This document shows positions 8,093-16,247 of a DNA stretch of 23,223 nt, piece by piece. Each line of letters starts with the position of its first letter. Position 1 is the first letter of the stretch. The stretch is taken from NCBI GenBank assembly GCA_039798265.1, contig JBDKGH010000152.1:1-23223 (forward strand), read 5' to 3'. The position numbers and the translations under genes are program-made. Below the pieces are notes generated by a model. The model did no database searches, was not told the origin of the DNA, and saw nothing but the letters and a program-made list of their open reading frames with translations. The DNA comes from JBDKGH01 sp039798265. GTDB lineage: Bacteria; Bacteroidota; Bacteroidia; Flavobacteriales_D; Sanyastnellaceae.

Positions 8093-9604
8093 GTGAATTT
8101 ATACAGCAATAAACAACGTTGGAAAATCGTGCTTTTCGTGGCCGCTATGGTTATCGTAGGCATCACTCTTTGGTATAGCAACCATATTGCTGAACGCATT
8201 CGAGAAGAAGAAAGACAGAAAATTAGCCTGTGGAGCGAAGCCATTCAGCGAAAAGCGGAATTGGTCAATTTTACTCAAACGCTTTTCGAAAATCTGCGCG
8301 ATGAGGAACGAAAGAAAGCTAACCTCCTGGCAAAGGCTTATCAGATTCTCTCTGATCCCATGGATCAAAATGACCTCACGTTTGTAACGGATTATATCTG
8401 GGGAAATACCACCATCCCCATTCTCATTTATGATGATAAAGGTCAGTTGTGGAATAGCGCCAATCTCCCGCCTAATCTCATGTCCAATAAGGCGTATACC
8501 GATTCGCTGTACGCAGTGATGAAAGGAAAGTATGACCCTATTCAATTCCCCGAAGTAGGTCTGAGTGTGTACTATAACGACAGTTACTTGTTCATGGAAC
8601 TACAAAGCACCATGAACGATTTGATTAATTCTTTTATTTCTGAAACGGTTATCAATTCTGCCTCGGTGCCCGTTATTGTCACGGATAGCACACAAACGAA
8701 AATGCTCAAGTTGGGCAACATTGATCCCTCTTCTGTCGCCTCTCCCGAACTGCTGAAAAAGCGATTGGACACGATGAAAAAGTCCAATGAACCGATTCGT
8801 ATTGACCTTCCTGGTCAAGGTGTTCAGTTTATCTTTTTTGAAGATTCAGAGGTGCTGAAACAGCTTCAGCTTTTTCCCGTTTTTCAATTGATTTTGATCG
8901 GTGTGTTTTTATTCATTAGCTACCTGATTTTTTCCACCTTCAGAAAGGCAGAACAAAATCAAGTATGGGTGGGTATGGCCAAGGAAACAGCTCACCAGCT
9001 GGGCACTCCGCTTTCTTCTTTAATGGCCTGGAGCTCTATTCTCGAAAGCAATGGTGTGGATCAATCCATCATGGTGGAGTTGAACAAAGACATTGATCGG
9101 TTAAATACCATAACAGAACGTTTTTCCAAAATTGGTTCTAAAACGGAACTGCACGATACGGACATGCGCGAAATGCTACAACAATCATTTGACTACTTGC
9201 ATAAACGTATTTCTAGTCAGGTAAAGTTTGAATTGGTCTTTGGTGAAGAAGCGGTTATGGCTCCAATTAATCCCGCATTATTCGGTTGGGTATTCGAAAA
9301 CCTGATCAAAAATGCCGTTGATGCCATGGATGGAAAAGGTTATCTAAAAGCGGCCGTTTTTAATGAAGAAGGTGTAGCTGTTATTGAAGTGACAGATAGC
9401 GGAAAGGGCATTCCAAAGAATAAGTGGAAAACAGTGTTTCAGCCTGGTTTTACAACGAAAAAGAGAGGTTGGGGACTGGGCCTATCATTGGTTAAACGCA
9501 TCATAGAAACCTACCACGGTGGTCGTATTTTCGTTAAACATAGTGAAGTAGGAAAAGGGACCACCTTCCGCATCGAATTGGCGGGTTCAAAGACGGAAGC
9601 GTAG
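8093..9604 (+). CDS. Membrane sensor histidine kinase
   Basis: A 503-residue two-component sensor kinase. Transmembrane helix 1 spans about 10-28. A sensory domain of about 230 residues follows, with a coiled coil near its start (about 32-80). Transmembrane helix 2 is at about 261-281. The dimerisation helix carries His301 in MAKETAHQLGTPLSSL. The ATPase domain has the N box NLIKNAVDAM (403-412), G1 DSGKGI (435-440), the F box around FQPGFTTKKRG, and G2 GWGLGL (459-464). All catalytic motifs are intact. No response regulator is adjacent, so it is an orphan here. The start is GTG 8093, because MNLYSNKQRWKI just before the first membrane helix is normal for this family and no in-frame ATG precedes the helix. 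Its 3' end overlaps the convergent GNAT gene by 18 bases. Confidence 0.92.
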   Translation: MNLYSNKQRWKIVLFVAAMVIVGITLWYSNHIAERIREEERQKISLWSEAIQRKAELVNFTQTLFENLRDEERKKANLLAKAYQILSDPMDQNDLTFVTDYIWGNTTIPILIYDDKGQLWNSANLPPNLMSNKAYTDSLYAVMKGKYDPIQFPEVGLSVYYNDSYLFMELQSTMNDLINSFISETVINSASVPVIVTDSTQTKMLKLGNIDPSSVASPELLKKRLDTMKKSNEPIRIDLPGQGVQFIFFEDSEVLKQLQLFPVFQLILIGVFLFISYLIFSTFRKAEQNQVWVGMAKETAHQLGTPLSSLMAWSSILESNGVDQSIMVELNKDIDRLNTITERFSKIGSKTELHDTDMREMLQQSFDYLHKRISSQVKFELVFGEEAVMAPINPALFGWVFENLIKNAVDAMDGKGYLKAAVFNEEGVAVIEVTDSGKGIPKNKWKTVFQPGFTTKKRGWGLGLSLVKRIIETYHGGRIFVKHSEVGKGTTFRIELAGSKTEA

Positions 9605-10087
9605 CACGTAGTCGTTCATGAAAAAGCCTTGGCCAATGTCAATGTCCTCTTCGCGATAGACTGTAAATCCGTATTTCAAGTAAAAAAAGTAGGCCTTGTT
9701 ATAACGGTTCACATTTAATTCGAGCTCTTCGGCACCAGCTATTCTGCTTTGATTACAGACTTCATCCAGCAGCGCTTTGCCGAGTCCAAGTCCATGCAAG
9801 TGCGTATATAAATACAATTTGTGTAAACGATATACTTTTTCTTCTTGGAAACTATATCCGGCAAATCCTACAGGTTCATTTTTGTAATACAGCAATAAAA
9901 ACTGATGCTGTTTTTCGTGCATTTGCTGGAGCAAACTTGCCTCGCTGTACATCATGTTGAGCATGTACTCAATTTGAGCGGGAGTGATAACTTCTGCGTA
10001 AGCAATTGGCCATACCTGACGGGTAATGGTCTGTATGATGGGTATGGCTTCCGGACCAACGTGTTCGATGCGAATAGCATTATCCAT
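9587..10087 (-). CDS. GNAT-family N-acetyltransferase
   Basis: A 166-residue cytoplasmic acetyl-CoA-dependent acetyltransferase. The acetyl-CoA pyrophosphate loop is in motif A, LHKLYLYTHLHGLGLGKALL, with H-G-L-G-L-G-K-A as the (Q/R)xxGx(G/A) element. Motif B is NRYNKAYFFYLKYGF, followed by a terminal YVLRFRL strand. The substrate is unknown. The start at 10087 (MDNAIRIEHVG) overlaps the end of the upstream miaE gene by 8 bases; an in-frame ATG at 10108 would overlap it by 29 and looks less natural. Co-transcription with miaE suggests, but does not prove, a link to translation or RNA modification. Its 3' end overlaps the histidine kinase by 18 bases on the opposite strand. Confidence 0.87.
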   Translation of the reverse strand: MDNAIRIEHVGPEAIPIIQTITRQVWPIAYAEVITPAQIEYMLNMMYSEASLLQQMHEKQHQFLLLYYKNEPVGFAGYSFQEEKVYRLHKLYLYTHLHGLGLGKALLDEVCNQSRIAGAEELELNVNRYNKAYFFYLKYGFTVYREEDIDIGQGFFMNDYVLRFRL

Positions 10088-10682
10088 GCATCGTGTGTTT
10101 TTGTCCATATTTTTCCATCAAACTGCTTTCGAAGGTGAGGAATTCTTGCCAGCGTTTTTCGACATCTACCTTACCGCAGTATTTGCGGGCAAAGCCCAAA
10201 AAGGTGGTGTAATGTTCCGCTTCACTGGCCATCAATTCGCGATAAAATTCACGCAATGCAGGGTCACTGATGTTTTCAGAAAGTAAACGAAAACGCTCAC
10301 AGCTGCGCGCCTCTACCATAGCGGAAAAAAGCATGCGTTCTACAAAGTACTCTTCCTTTGAACCGCCTTTATTAATGAAGCCTGCAAGGTCATGCACATA
10401 AGGGTCTTGACGTTCTCTCCCCAGCTTGAGGTTGCGCTTTTGTAACTCTTGATGAACCATTCCAAAATGCTGCATTTCTTCAATGGAAATACGAGTCATT
10501 TCTTCTACCACATCGGTATATTCATTGAATCGAATAATAGTAGAAATAGCATTACTAGCGGCTTTTTGTTCGCAGTAGGCATGATCGGTAAGAATTTCTT
10601 CAATGTTCATTTCCACAATATTTACCCAGCGCGGATCAGTGGGTAATTTGAGGCCTAACATTACTTTTTTCGGCGATTCCAT
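10080..10682 (-). CDS. miaE: tRNA-(ms2io6A37) hydroxylase, MiaE-like
   Basis: MiaE is a non-haem diiron monooxygenase that hydroxylates the isopentenyl group of ms2i6A at position 37 of tRNAs reading U-starting codons. The 200-residue protein has the ferritin-like four-helix pattern of diiron ligands: Glu in CEQKAA, E-x-x-H in IEEMQHFGMVH, Glu in EARSCERFRLLSE, and E-x-x-H in SEAEHYTTF. The N-terminus (LGLKLPTDPRWVNIVEMNIE) and C-terminus (EKYGQKHTMHG) match Bacteroidota members. ATG 10682 (MESPKKVMLG) was chosen over an upstream start at 10736. A GACCTTTG sequence close upstream on the minus strand, just before the start, could be a -7 box. It is first in an operon with the GNAT gene. Confidence 0.9.
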   Translation of the reverse strand: MESPKKVMLGLKLPTDPRWVNIVEMNIEEILTDHAYCEQKAASNAISTIIRFNEYTDVVEEMTRISIEEMQHFGMVHQELQKRNLKLGRERQDPYVHDLAGFINKGGSKEEYFVERMLFSAMVEARSCERFRLLSENISDPALREFYRELMASEAEHYTTFLGFARKYCGKVDVEKRWQEFLTFESSLMEKYGQKHTMHG

Positions 10683-10807
10683 GGTGCAAAGGTCAAAAAT
10701 AATGTGGGTAATAAAAAGGGATTTTCGCAAAAACAACGAGCCGCCTGTTAATACAATTCACCTTTTTTTAATATTCAGCCCCGTGCATTGGTTTACCTTC
10801 ACCGTTG

Positions 10808-12943
10808 ATGAATAAAAAGAAAAATAAGAAAACCGGATACGCCGGTTTCAAACGTGAATTGAGAAAAGAGGTTTTTGGTGTGTTTGAACAAAGCGCAAAA
10901 AAACCACTCAATCACAAACAAGTTGCGGCCGCCCTTGGAATTGCCGATAGCGGTGTACGCACATTGATTTTTGAATTACTCAATGAAGCCACCGAAGAGG
11001 GTAAACTCAAGGAAGTGGAAAGAGGCAAGTTTGTGCTGGCCAACGCTCCAAGCAGTTCCATCGAGGGTATCATTGATATCAACCGCTACGGTAGAGGTTT
11101 TGTTTCGGTAGAAGGGTATGATGAAGACATTGAAATTCCGAAGGGAAAAACAGGTTTTGCGTTTCAAGGCGATACAGTAGAAATTACGTTTAATCCCAAA
11201 GCGAAAAGGCCCTCTGGAAAGGTGGTACGCGTGGTTGAACGCATGCGAAAAGCCTATGTGGGTGTTTTGGAAATCAATAAAAAACACGCCTTCTTATTAC
11301 CAAGCGATCGAAAGATTCATGTCGATTTTTTTATCCCGCTTAGCGAGCTGAATGGCGCGCAGAATGGAGATAAAGTGGTCGTAGAACTTCTTCATTGGGA
11401 TCGCCCTGAAAACAATCCGAACGGAAAAGTGATTAAGGTCCTTGGAAAACCAGGTGAACATCAAACGGAAATTCACGCGATCATCGCCGAGTTCGGATTG
11501 CCTTATGAATTTCCTCCGGAAGTGGAAGAGTTCGCTGAAAAAATAGATCCTGGATTTACCCCGGAAGAGATGGCCAAACGCCGCGATTTCCGCAAGGTAC
11601 TTACCTTCACCATCGATCCGTTTGATGCGAAAGACTTTGACGATGCCATTTCTTATCAGGTCTTAGAAAATGGTCATTATGAAATTGGTGTACACATCGC
11701 CGATGTGAGTTTTTACCTCAAGCCAGATACTATTCTCGAACAGGAAGCCATACTTCGCGCCACAAGCGTGTATTTGGTGGATCGGACCATACCAATGCTT
11801 CCCGAACGCCTGTCTAACTTCTTGTGTTCGCTTCGTCCGAATGAGGATAAGATGTGCTTCAGCGCTGTGTTTGAAATGAATGATGAGGCTGAGGTATTGA
11901 ACACTTGGATCGGAAGAACGATGATTCATTCTGACCGACGATTCACCTATGAAGAAGCTCAAACGATTATCGAAACAGGAGCGGGCGATCATGCTGAAGC
12001 GGTTTTAACGCTCGATAAACTCGCGAAAAAATTGCGCGAGAAACGTTATGCTGCGGGTAGCATCGATTTCAATACGGATGAGGTTAAATTCAATTTGGAT
12101 GAAAAGGGTTATCCTTTAGGGGTATATATCAAACGCATGAAGGATAGTAATCAGTTGATTGAAGACTTCATGCTTTTGGCCAATAGAAAAGTAGCTGAAT
12201 TTGTTGCGATACCGAAAAGTGGTGTTCCAAAAGCCTTTGTTTATCGTATTCACGACACGCCAGATGCAGAGAAGTTAAGCACTCTCCGTAATTTCTTGAA
12301 AAACTTGGGCTACAAACTGCCTAGAGCAAATGAAGGCGACAGCAACAATATCATCAAAGAATTAATGAAGCGTGTAGAGGGTCAACCAGAAGAACAGATC
12401 ATTAAAACGATGGCCATTCGAAGCATGGCAAAGGCCGAGTATTCTACTAAGAATATTGGTCACTTTGGATTGGCGTTTGAAAATTATACGCACTTCACTT
12501 CGCCCATTCGACGCTATCCGGATGTAATGGTGCACCGGTTGTTACAACGATATCTCGATAATCAACCCAGTGCCGATGAAAAGGAGTACGACCGCAAGTG
12601 CCGACATTCTTCTTTAATGGAAAAAAGGGCTGCTGAAGCCGAAAGAGCAAGTATCAAATTCAAACAAGTGGAATACATGCTCATGCGCGAAGGTCAAATA
12701 TTCGAAGGTATCATCAGCGGATTGGCCAACTGGGGCATGTATGTAGAAATAGTCGAAAACAAATGCGAAGGTTTGGTACCGCTAAATGCTATGAAAGATG
12801 ATTTTTATGAATTCGATGCTGAGAAGTATGTGTTACGTGGTTCTCGTAAACGCAAAGAATATCACATGGGAGATAAGGTAACCATACGCGTGGAAGGGGG
12901 AAACCTCCAATTGCGTACACTGGATTTTGAACTCGTGAATTAA
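10808..12943 (+). CDS. rnr: Ribonuclease R
   Basis: RNase R is a processive 3'-5' exoribonuclease of the RNB family. It degrades structured mRNA and rRNA fragments in the cytoplasm. The 711-residue protein has a lysine-rich N-terminus, a winged-helix-like region (about 15-80), cold-shock/OB domains (about 85-210), and the RNB catalytic domain with its Mg-binding aspartates in TIDPFDAKDFDDAI (about 268-281). The central segment contains LVDRTIPMLPERLSN and later HFGLAFENYTHFTSPIRRYPD, both RNB hallmarks. A C-terminal S1 domain starts near residue 627 (EGQIFEGIISGLANWGMYVE). ATG 10808 is preceded by TACCTTCA at 10794-10801, a possible -7 box so close that the mRNA may have almost no leader. It ends at a strong hairpin terminator. 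Confidence 0.96.
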   Translation: MNKKKNKKTGYAGFKRELRKEVFGVFEQSAKKPLNHKQVAAALGIADSGVRTLIFELLNEATEEGKLKEVERGKFVLANAPSSSIEGIIDINRYGRGFVSVEGYDEDIEIPKGKTGFAFQGDTVEITFNPKAKRPSGKVVRVVERMRKAYVGVLEINKKHAFLLPSDRKIHVDFFIPLSELNGAQNGDKVVVELLHWDRPENNPNGKVIKVLGKPGEHQTEIHAIIAEFGLPYEFPPEVEEFAEKIDPGFTPEEMAKRRDFRKVLTFTIDPFDAKDFDDAISYQVLENGHYEIGVHIADVSFYLKPDTILEQEAILRATSVYLVDRTIPMLPERLSNFLCSLRPNEDKMCFSAVFEMNDEAEVLNTWIGRTMIHSDRRFTYEEAQTIIETGAGDHAEAVLTLDKLAKKLREKRYAAGSIDFNTDEVKFNLDEKGYPLGVYIKRMKDSNQLIEDFMLLANRKVAEFVAIPKSGVPKAFVYRIHDTPDAEKLSTLRNFLKNLGYKLPRANEGDSNNIIKELMKRVEGQPEEQIIKTMAIRSMAKAEYSTKNIGHFGLAFENYTHFTSPIRRYPDVMVHRLLQRYLDNQPSADEKEYDRKCRHSSLMEKRAAEAERASIKFKQVEYMLMREGQIFEGIISGLANWGMYVEIVENKCEGLVPLNAMKDDFYEFDAEKYVLRGSRKRKEYHMGDKVTIRVEGGNLQLRTLDFELVN

Positions 12944-12949
12944 CACATA

Positions 12950-12982
12950 AAAAAAGGCCTTCTCAACGAGAAGGCCTTTTTT
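12950..12982. terminator. Bidirectional rho-independent terminator between rnr and tRNA(CAU)
   Basis: A 15-bp perfect stem (12950-12964 with 12968-12982, core AAGGCCTTCTC) closes a 3-base AAC loop. It has a T tract on the plus strand and an A tract on the other side, so it can stop rnr from the left and the tRNA transcript from the right. Confidence 0.93.
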
Positions 12983-12983
12983 G

Positions 12984-13057
12984 TGCGCCCACCTGGGCTC
13001 GAACCAGGGACCCACAGATTATGAGTCTGTTGCTCTAACCGACTGAGCTATAGGCGC
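12984..13057 (-). tRNA. tRNA with CAU anticodon (elongator Met, or Ile2)
   Basis: The cloverleaf folds fully: acceptor GCGCCTA/TGGGCGC (one G-U pair), D arm GCTC/GAGC, anticodon stem ACAGA/TCTGT around loop CTCATAA, T arm CCTGG-TTCGAGC-CCAGG, and discriminator A. The anticodon is CAU. Elongator Met and lysidine-modified Ile2 cannot be separated here with certainty. It is not the initiator type, since the acceptor begins with a paired G1-C72. The 3' CCA is not encoded. Confidence 0.93.
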
Positions 13058-13077
13058 ATTGCTTTTTCAAGCGGTGG

Positions 13078-13108
13078 CAAAGGTAATACCTAATTCCGAT
13101 TCTCCCAA
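13078..13108 (-). promoter_or_regulatory. Promoter of the tRNA(CAU) gene
   Basis: On the minus strand, TTG (13108-13106) is followed by a 20-base spacer and TACCTTTG (13085-13078), a perfect match to the Bacteroidota TAnnTTTG -7 box. The tRNA starts 20 bases further on at 13057. The tRNA-Arg promoter at 19756-19786 has the same spacing and the same TTGGG upstream element. Confidence 0.72.
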
Positions 13109-13207
13109 CTATTGAGCGTATTTGGATGAAGGGCTATTCGTTTTCGGAAAAACCAATGTTTCTTTGTGTCCTCTTTCCGCGTTACGTCTTTTTTTAGTTT
13201 TACCATT

Positions 13208-14323
13208 ATGAATAAAATGAAAGTCTTTATCACCGCCTTGGCGTTTGTGGCTGCGGGACTGCAAGTAGCAGCGCAATCGAAAGAAATCAGAAGCGCACTA
13301 ACTACCGCTCCTAGACTTGACGTGTTAGAACAACCCGTGGCCTTTCGTACGGCTTCTGAATCTGCGTTCTCTATATTCTTTATGGCAGATGAAGATGATG
13401 TACAAAAGCATTTTAAAAACTGGGTGAAGACGGTGTCTGGTTCTGATCTTAAAAAAGAGGGTTCTTTTTTAGCCACCTATAAAATGCTGATTCCTGCTTG
13501 GTCCATGGACTCATTGCAGCTCTTTATGAAGTCAGAAAAGGATGGATTGGGCTCGCGCTTTTTTCTCTTGGTAAGTACACCAAAGGGATTTTTAACTACA
13601 CCGTTGGATGCCACATTGGGCAGCACAGTAAAAACGGAATTGATTGCGCAATCGAAGGTGTTTTACACGCGTTATTATGACTCAGCTATCGGTGATGCTC
13701 AAAAGGAGTTTGATACTCAGCAAAAGGATGTGGAGCGTTTGGTAAAAAAACAATCGAAACTCAATAGCGAAATTGAAGATCATAATAATGACCTGAAAAA
13801 AGCAGATGAAAATTCGCGTGGTTTAACAGAAAAATTAGCCACTACGGAAGCTAAAATGAGAGATAATAAAAGTAAGTTGGATCAACAAAAATCACGCGAA
13901 GAACAAGCGCAAAAGGAAATTGATATCAATACTACTTCTTTGCGCATCAAACAAAGTGAATATGATGCCTTCAATAGAACCGGCGATTTAAATACCAAAC
14001 AAGCGGTAAAAGTTTCCAAGGAGTTAGAAAAACTGCGCAAAGCGGAAACAAAACTCAAAGAGAAGCAAGCGAAAGAAAAGGCCGCTACTACTAAATTGGA
14101 AAATCAACAACTGGACTTAGAAAGATCCAAGAGTGATATGAACGCCAAGATTGACGCCAATAAAGTTGCCGTGGATAGCCATTTTAGAGAAATCGACAGC
14201 TTGAAGCGTGACTTAGATGACGTAGCTCGTTCTTTGAATGACGAACGTTTGCAGGCCAATCAAGCTCAGCAAGTGCTCGATCAATTGAAGTTGGCCAAAA
14301 CGGCTTTGCTTGGCGTTAACTAA
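13208..14323 (+). CDS. Secreted or periplasmic coiled-coil protein of unknown function
   Basis: I do not recognise a family. The 371-residue product starts with a clear signal peptide (MNKMKVFITALAFVAAGLQV, then AAQ), with cleavage expected after AAQ or AQS. Residues about 30-150 form a compact region with mixed strand/helix character. From about 150 to 365 the sequence is a continuous lysine/glutamate/glutamine-rich coiled coil with heptad-like spacing. ATG 13208 was chosen because it begins the signal peptide; the frame extends upstream to 13166. It is transcribed toward, and its stop overlaps by 4 bases, the anti-sigma/barrel gene. It is probably periplasmic, perhaps a spacer or scaffold in the envelope, but this is inference. 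Confidence 0.8.
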   Translation: MNKMKVFITALAFVAAGLQVAAQSKEIRSALTTAPRLDVLEQPVAFRTASESAFSIFFMADEDDVQKHFKNWVKTVSGSDLKKEGSFLATYKMLIPAWSMDSLQLFMKSEKDGLGSRFFLLVSTPKGFLTTPLDATLGSTVKTELIAQSKVFYTRYYDSAIGDAQKEFDTQQKDVERLVKKQSKLNSEIEDHNNDLKKADENSRGLTEKLATTEAKMRDNKSKLDQQKSREEQAQKEIDINTTSLRIKQSEYDAFNRTGDLNTKQAVKVSKELEKLRKAETKLKEKQAKEKAATTKLENQQLDLERSKSDMNAKIDANKVAVDSHFREIDSLKRDLDDVARSLNDERLQANQAQQVLDQLKLAKTALLGVN

Positions 14324-15672
14324 CGAAGAATTGTTCTACTTACTCCAATCATTAAGTTAGGACGGAAAAGGGTATTGCCCGATTCACTATTCCAGATGTA
14401 AGAAGGTAATACGGTCATGCGAAGTCCTGCATGCACATTCCATTTTGGAGCAAGTTGATAACGCCATTGAGCCGTCACCGCTGGAACCACTATCATTGAC
14501 TTCATGCCTTTCTCAGGAGCGCGCACTACTCCGGTATAACTATCCGAAGTGCTATAGCGAGCAACTTGTTGAGGAACGTAGTAAAGATTAGCCTGTATAC
14601 CAGCGAGCAGTGATGATCTTCCTAGCGCCCACTGTTTGCCCAATTCGAAGTTAAGCCCCATTTGTTTGTACACATTGTTATACGCTACATCAGTAGTAAT
14701 GGTGGATTGAACGGTGGTATCACCATAAAGATTGGTAAGGGTGCCATCATCATTATAGGTTACACTGAGCAACTGATTGTAATAGGTGAACTCACCAGTT
14801 GTTTCACTGTGATAGCGATAGCCGTAGCGAGTTTCGTTGTATTCAAGACCTGCGCTATAGTAATAGCCTTCTTTTGATTTAAGTATAAAAGCAGAAAATC
14901 CATTACCATATTGAATAGGGTAGCTTGTGTTTTCTGTAGCTCTCAATAAGGTAATTTGAGGTTGGTAAACAAAGCCCAATTGGAAGCGTGGGTTGAGAAT
15001 GGGGTCAGCGAGTGTCCTAAGTTGAGGTTGTAAACGATCTGTAGTGCTCACTGCCAAATGAGGAGGATTTCCCTTCGATAAAAGCGGTTGGAAAAGAAGC
15101 TTTTCTTCGCTGTTCAGTTCTTCTGTTTTGGACTGTGCTGTTTCATCAACCATGATGGTTAACTCGGCTTTTTCACTCTTAGGGGCCTCATTAGAATTCA
15201 TGTTTTTCATCTCCATCTTCATAGGGTGAGACGAAAGGTCTTGCATTGGGGCTTTTTCTCTGTTGCTCTTAGGAGTGCCCATTATAGCGGTTGATGTGCT
15301 GATGGATGAACTTTTTTTCTCCTTAGAAATAGAAGTGTTATCAGTTGAAGTAGATGGATCGGAAGAGTGCTGAAATTGATTCGACTGAGCATTACCGAAT
15401 GATTGTTCGGTTGTGGTGTAGTTAGGTAAATCGGGTACCGAAGTTTGATAATGTTGTGCTACGGTAGTAGGGTTGGCTAGGAAATAACCAATAACAAAAC
15501 CAATCACCAACATCACGAGCGCACCTGCTACCCAATACCAGGCAAGTCGTCGTTTAGAACCAAGATTTGATTCTATTCGTGACCACATTTCTTCACTACT
15601 GGCAGTGGTTTTTACATCCATCTGCTGAAGCTGTTGGCGAAATTGTTCTTCTATGTTGTTCAAGTCCTTCAT
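14320..15672 (-). CDS. Anti-sigma-like membrane protein with C-terminal beta-barrel-like domain
   Basis: A 450-residue protein encoded directly after an ECF sigma factor, sharing the ATGA overlap 15669-15672, so the two are translationally coupled. Residues 1-42 are a hydrophilic cytoplasmic segment (EEMWSRIESNL) such as anti-sigma factors use to bind sigma. One transmembrane helix follows at about 43-65. A long Ser/Thr/Asn/Lys-rich linker runs from about 66 to 215. From about 225 to the end the sequence alternates aromatic and polar residues like outer-membrane beta-barrel or porin-family strands (FQLGFVYQPQITLL, YYYSAGLEYNETRYGYRY) and ends in ISVSRTILR-like terminal strand style (here MIGVSRTILR). 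No classic zinc-binding anti-sigma HxxxCxxC motif is present. An anti-sigma role is inferred from position and topology. Confidence 0.78.
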   Translation of the reverse strand: MKDLNNIEEQFRQQLQQMDVKTTASSEEMWSRIESNLGSKRRLAWYWVAGALVMLVIGFVIGYFLANPTTVAQHYQTSVPDLPNYTTTEQSFGNAQSNQFQHSSDPSTSTDNTSISKEKKSSSISTSTAIMGTPKSNREKAPMQDLSSHPMKMEMKNMNSNEAPKSEKAELTIMVDETAQSKTEELNSEEKLLFQPLLSKGNPPHLAVSTTDRLQPQLRTLADPILNPRFQLGFVYQPQITLLRATENTSYPIQYGNGFSAFILKSKEGYYYSAGLEYNETRYGYRYHSETTGEFTYYNQLLSVTYNDDGTLTNLYGDTTVQSTITTDVAYNNVYKQMGLNFELGKQWALGRSSLLAGIQANLYYVPQQVARYSTSDSYTGVVRAPEKGMKSMIVVPAVTAQWRYQLAPKWNVHAGLRMTVLPSYIWNSESGNTLFRPNLMIGVSRTILR

Positions 15673-16235
15673 GCTACTGAACTATTAGGCACTACTTCAT
15701 TTTTTTTTGGCTCCATAGGTTGGAGCAGTTCTTTTAACGCTTCACGAGCGCGCGAGAGTCGTTTGCGAGAGTTTCCTTCATCAATGGATAATATCTGTCC
15801 AATCTCTTGATGACTATACCCATCAATGCAATGGAGCATAAATACTTCTCGATGTTCTGTTGGAATCTTTTTAAGCACTTCCATGATGTGATCTGCTGAT
15901 AATTGCTCAACGGCTGAGGCAGGAATCGAAAGCTGTTTTGCTGCCGCTGTATCGATAGATACATCGGGCTTTTCTTTGCGATTGTGCTCTAGGCTGCAGT
16001 GAATGGCAATCTTTCCGGCCCAAGCTTTCATCGTCCCTTTTGAGGGGTCAAATTGATGAATGTATTTGAAGAGCCGAATAAAAGATTCCTGAACAGCATC
16101 GTCGAGGTAATGGGTGTTTTGAAGATATCGGTAACACAAGTTCGTCAGATAAGGCAAAAGAAGCTCATAGAGCTTCTTTTGACCCTTTCTGTCGTTCTTT
16201 ATGCAAGCCTCAATGAGGCTGTCTGATATCATCAT
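15669..16235 (-). CDS. ECF-type RNA polymerase sigma factor
   Basis: A 188-residue sigma-70-family factor of the extracytoplasmic function group. Region 2 is recognisable in LYELLLPYLTNLCYRYLQN, HYLDDAVQESFIRLFKYIHQFDPSKG and the -10-binding helix MKAWAGKIAIHCSLEHNRK. Region 4 is IPTEHREVFMLHCIDGYSHQEIGQILSIDEGNSRKRLSRAREALKE (split by the helix-turn-helix; about 125-175). No region 1 or 3 is present, as expected. A second ATG one codon in (16232) is an alternative start. The upstream lipoprotein gene ends 12 bases before it, and the downstream anti-sigma-like gene overlaps it by 4. The three genes probably form one operon, possibly autoregulated as is common for ECF factors; no promoter could be verified. 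Confidence 0.93.
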   Translation of the reverse strand: MMISDSLIEACIKNDRKGQKKLYELLLPYLTNLCYRYLQNTHYLDDAVQESFIRLFKYIHQFDPSKGTMKAWAGKIAIHCSLEHNRKEKPDVSIDTAAAKQLSIPASAVEQLSADHIMEVLKKIPTEHREVFMLHCIDGYSHQEIGQILSIDEGNSRKRLSRAREALKELLQPMEPKKNEVVPNSSVA

Positions 16236-16247
16236 CAGTTGAAGATC

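Noticed and set aside
15672..16235. A FecI/FecR iron-uptake regulatory pair
   Set aside because: No FecR domain and no TonB-dependent receptor is nearby, so only the general ECF/anti-sigma description is supported.
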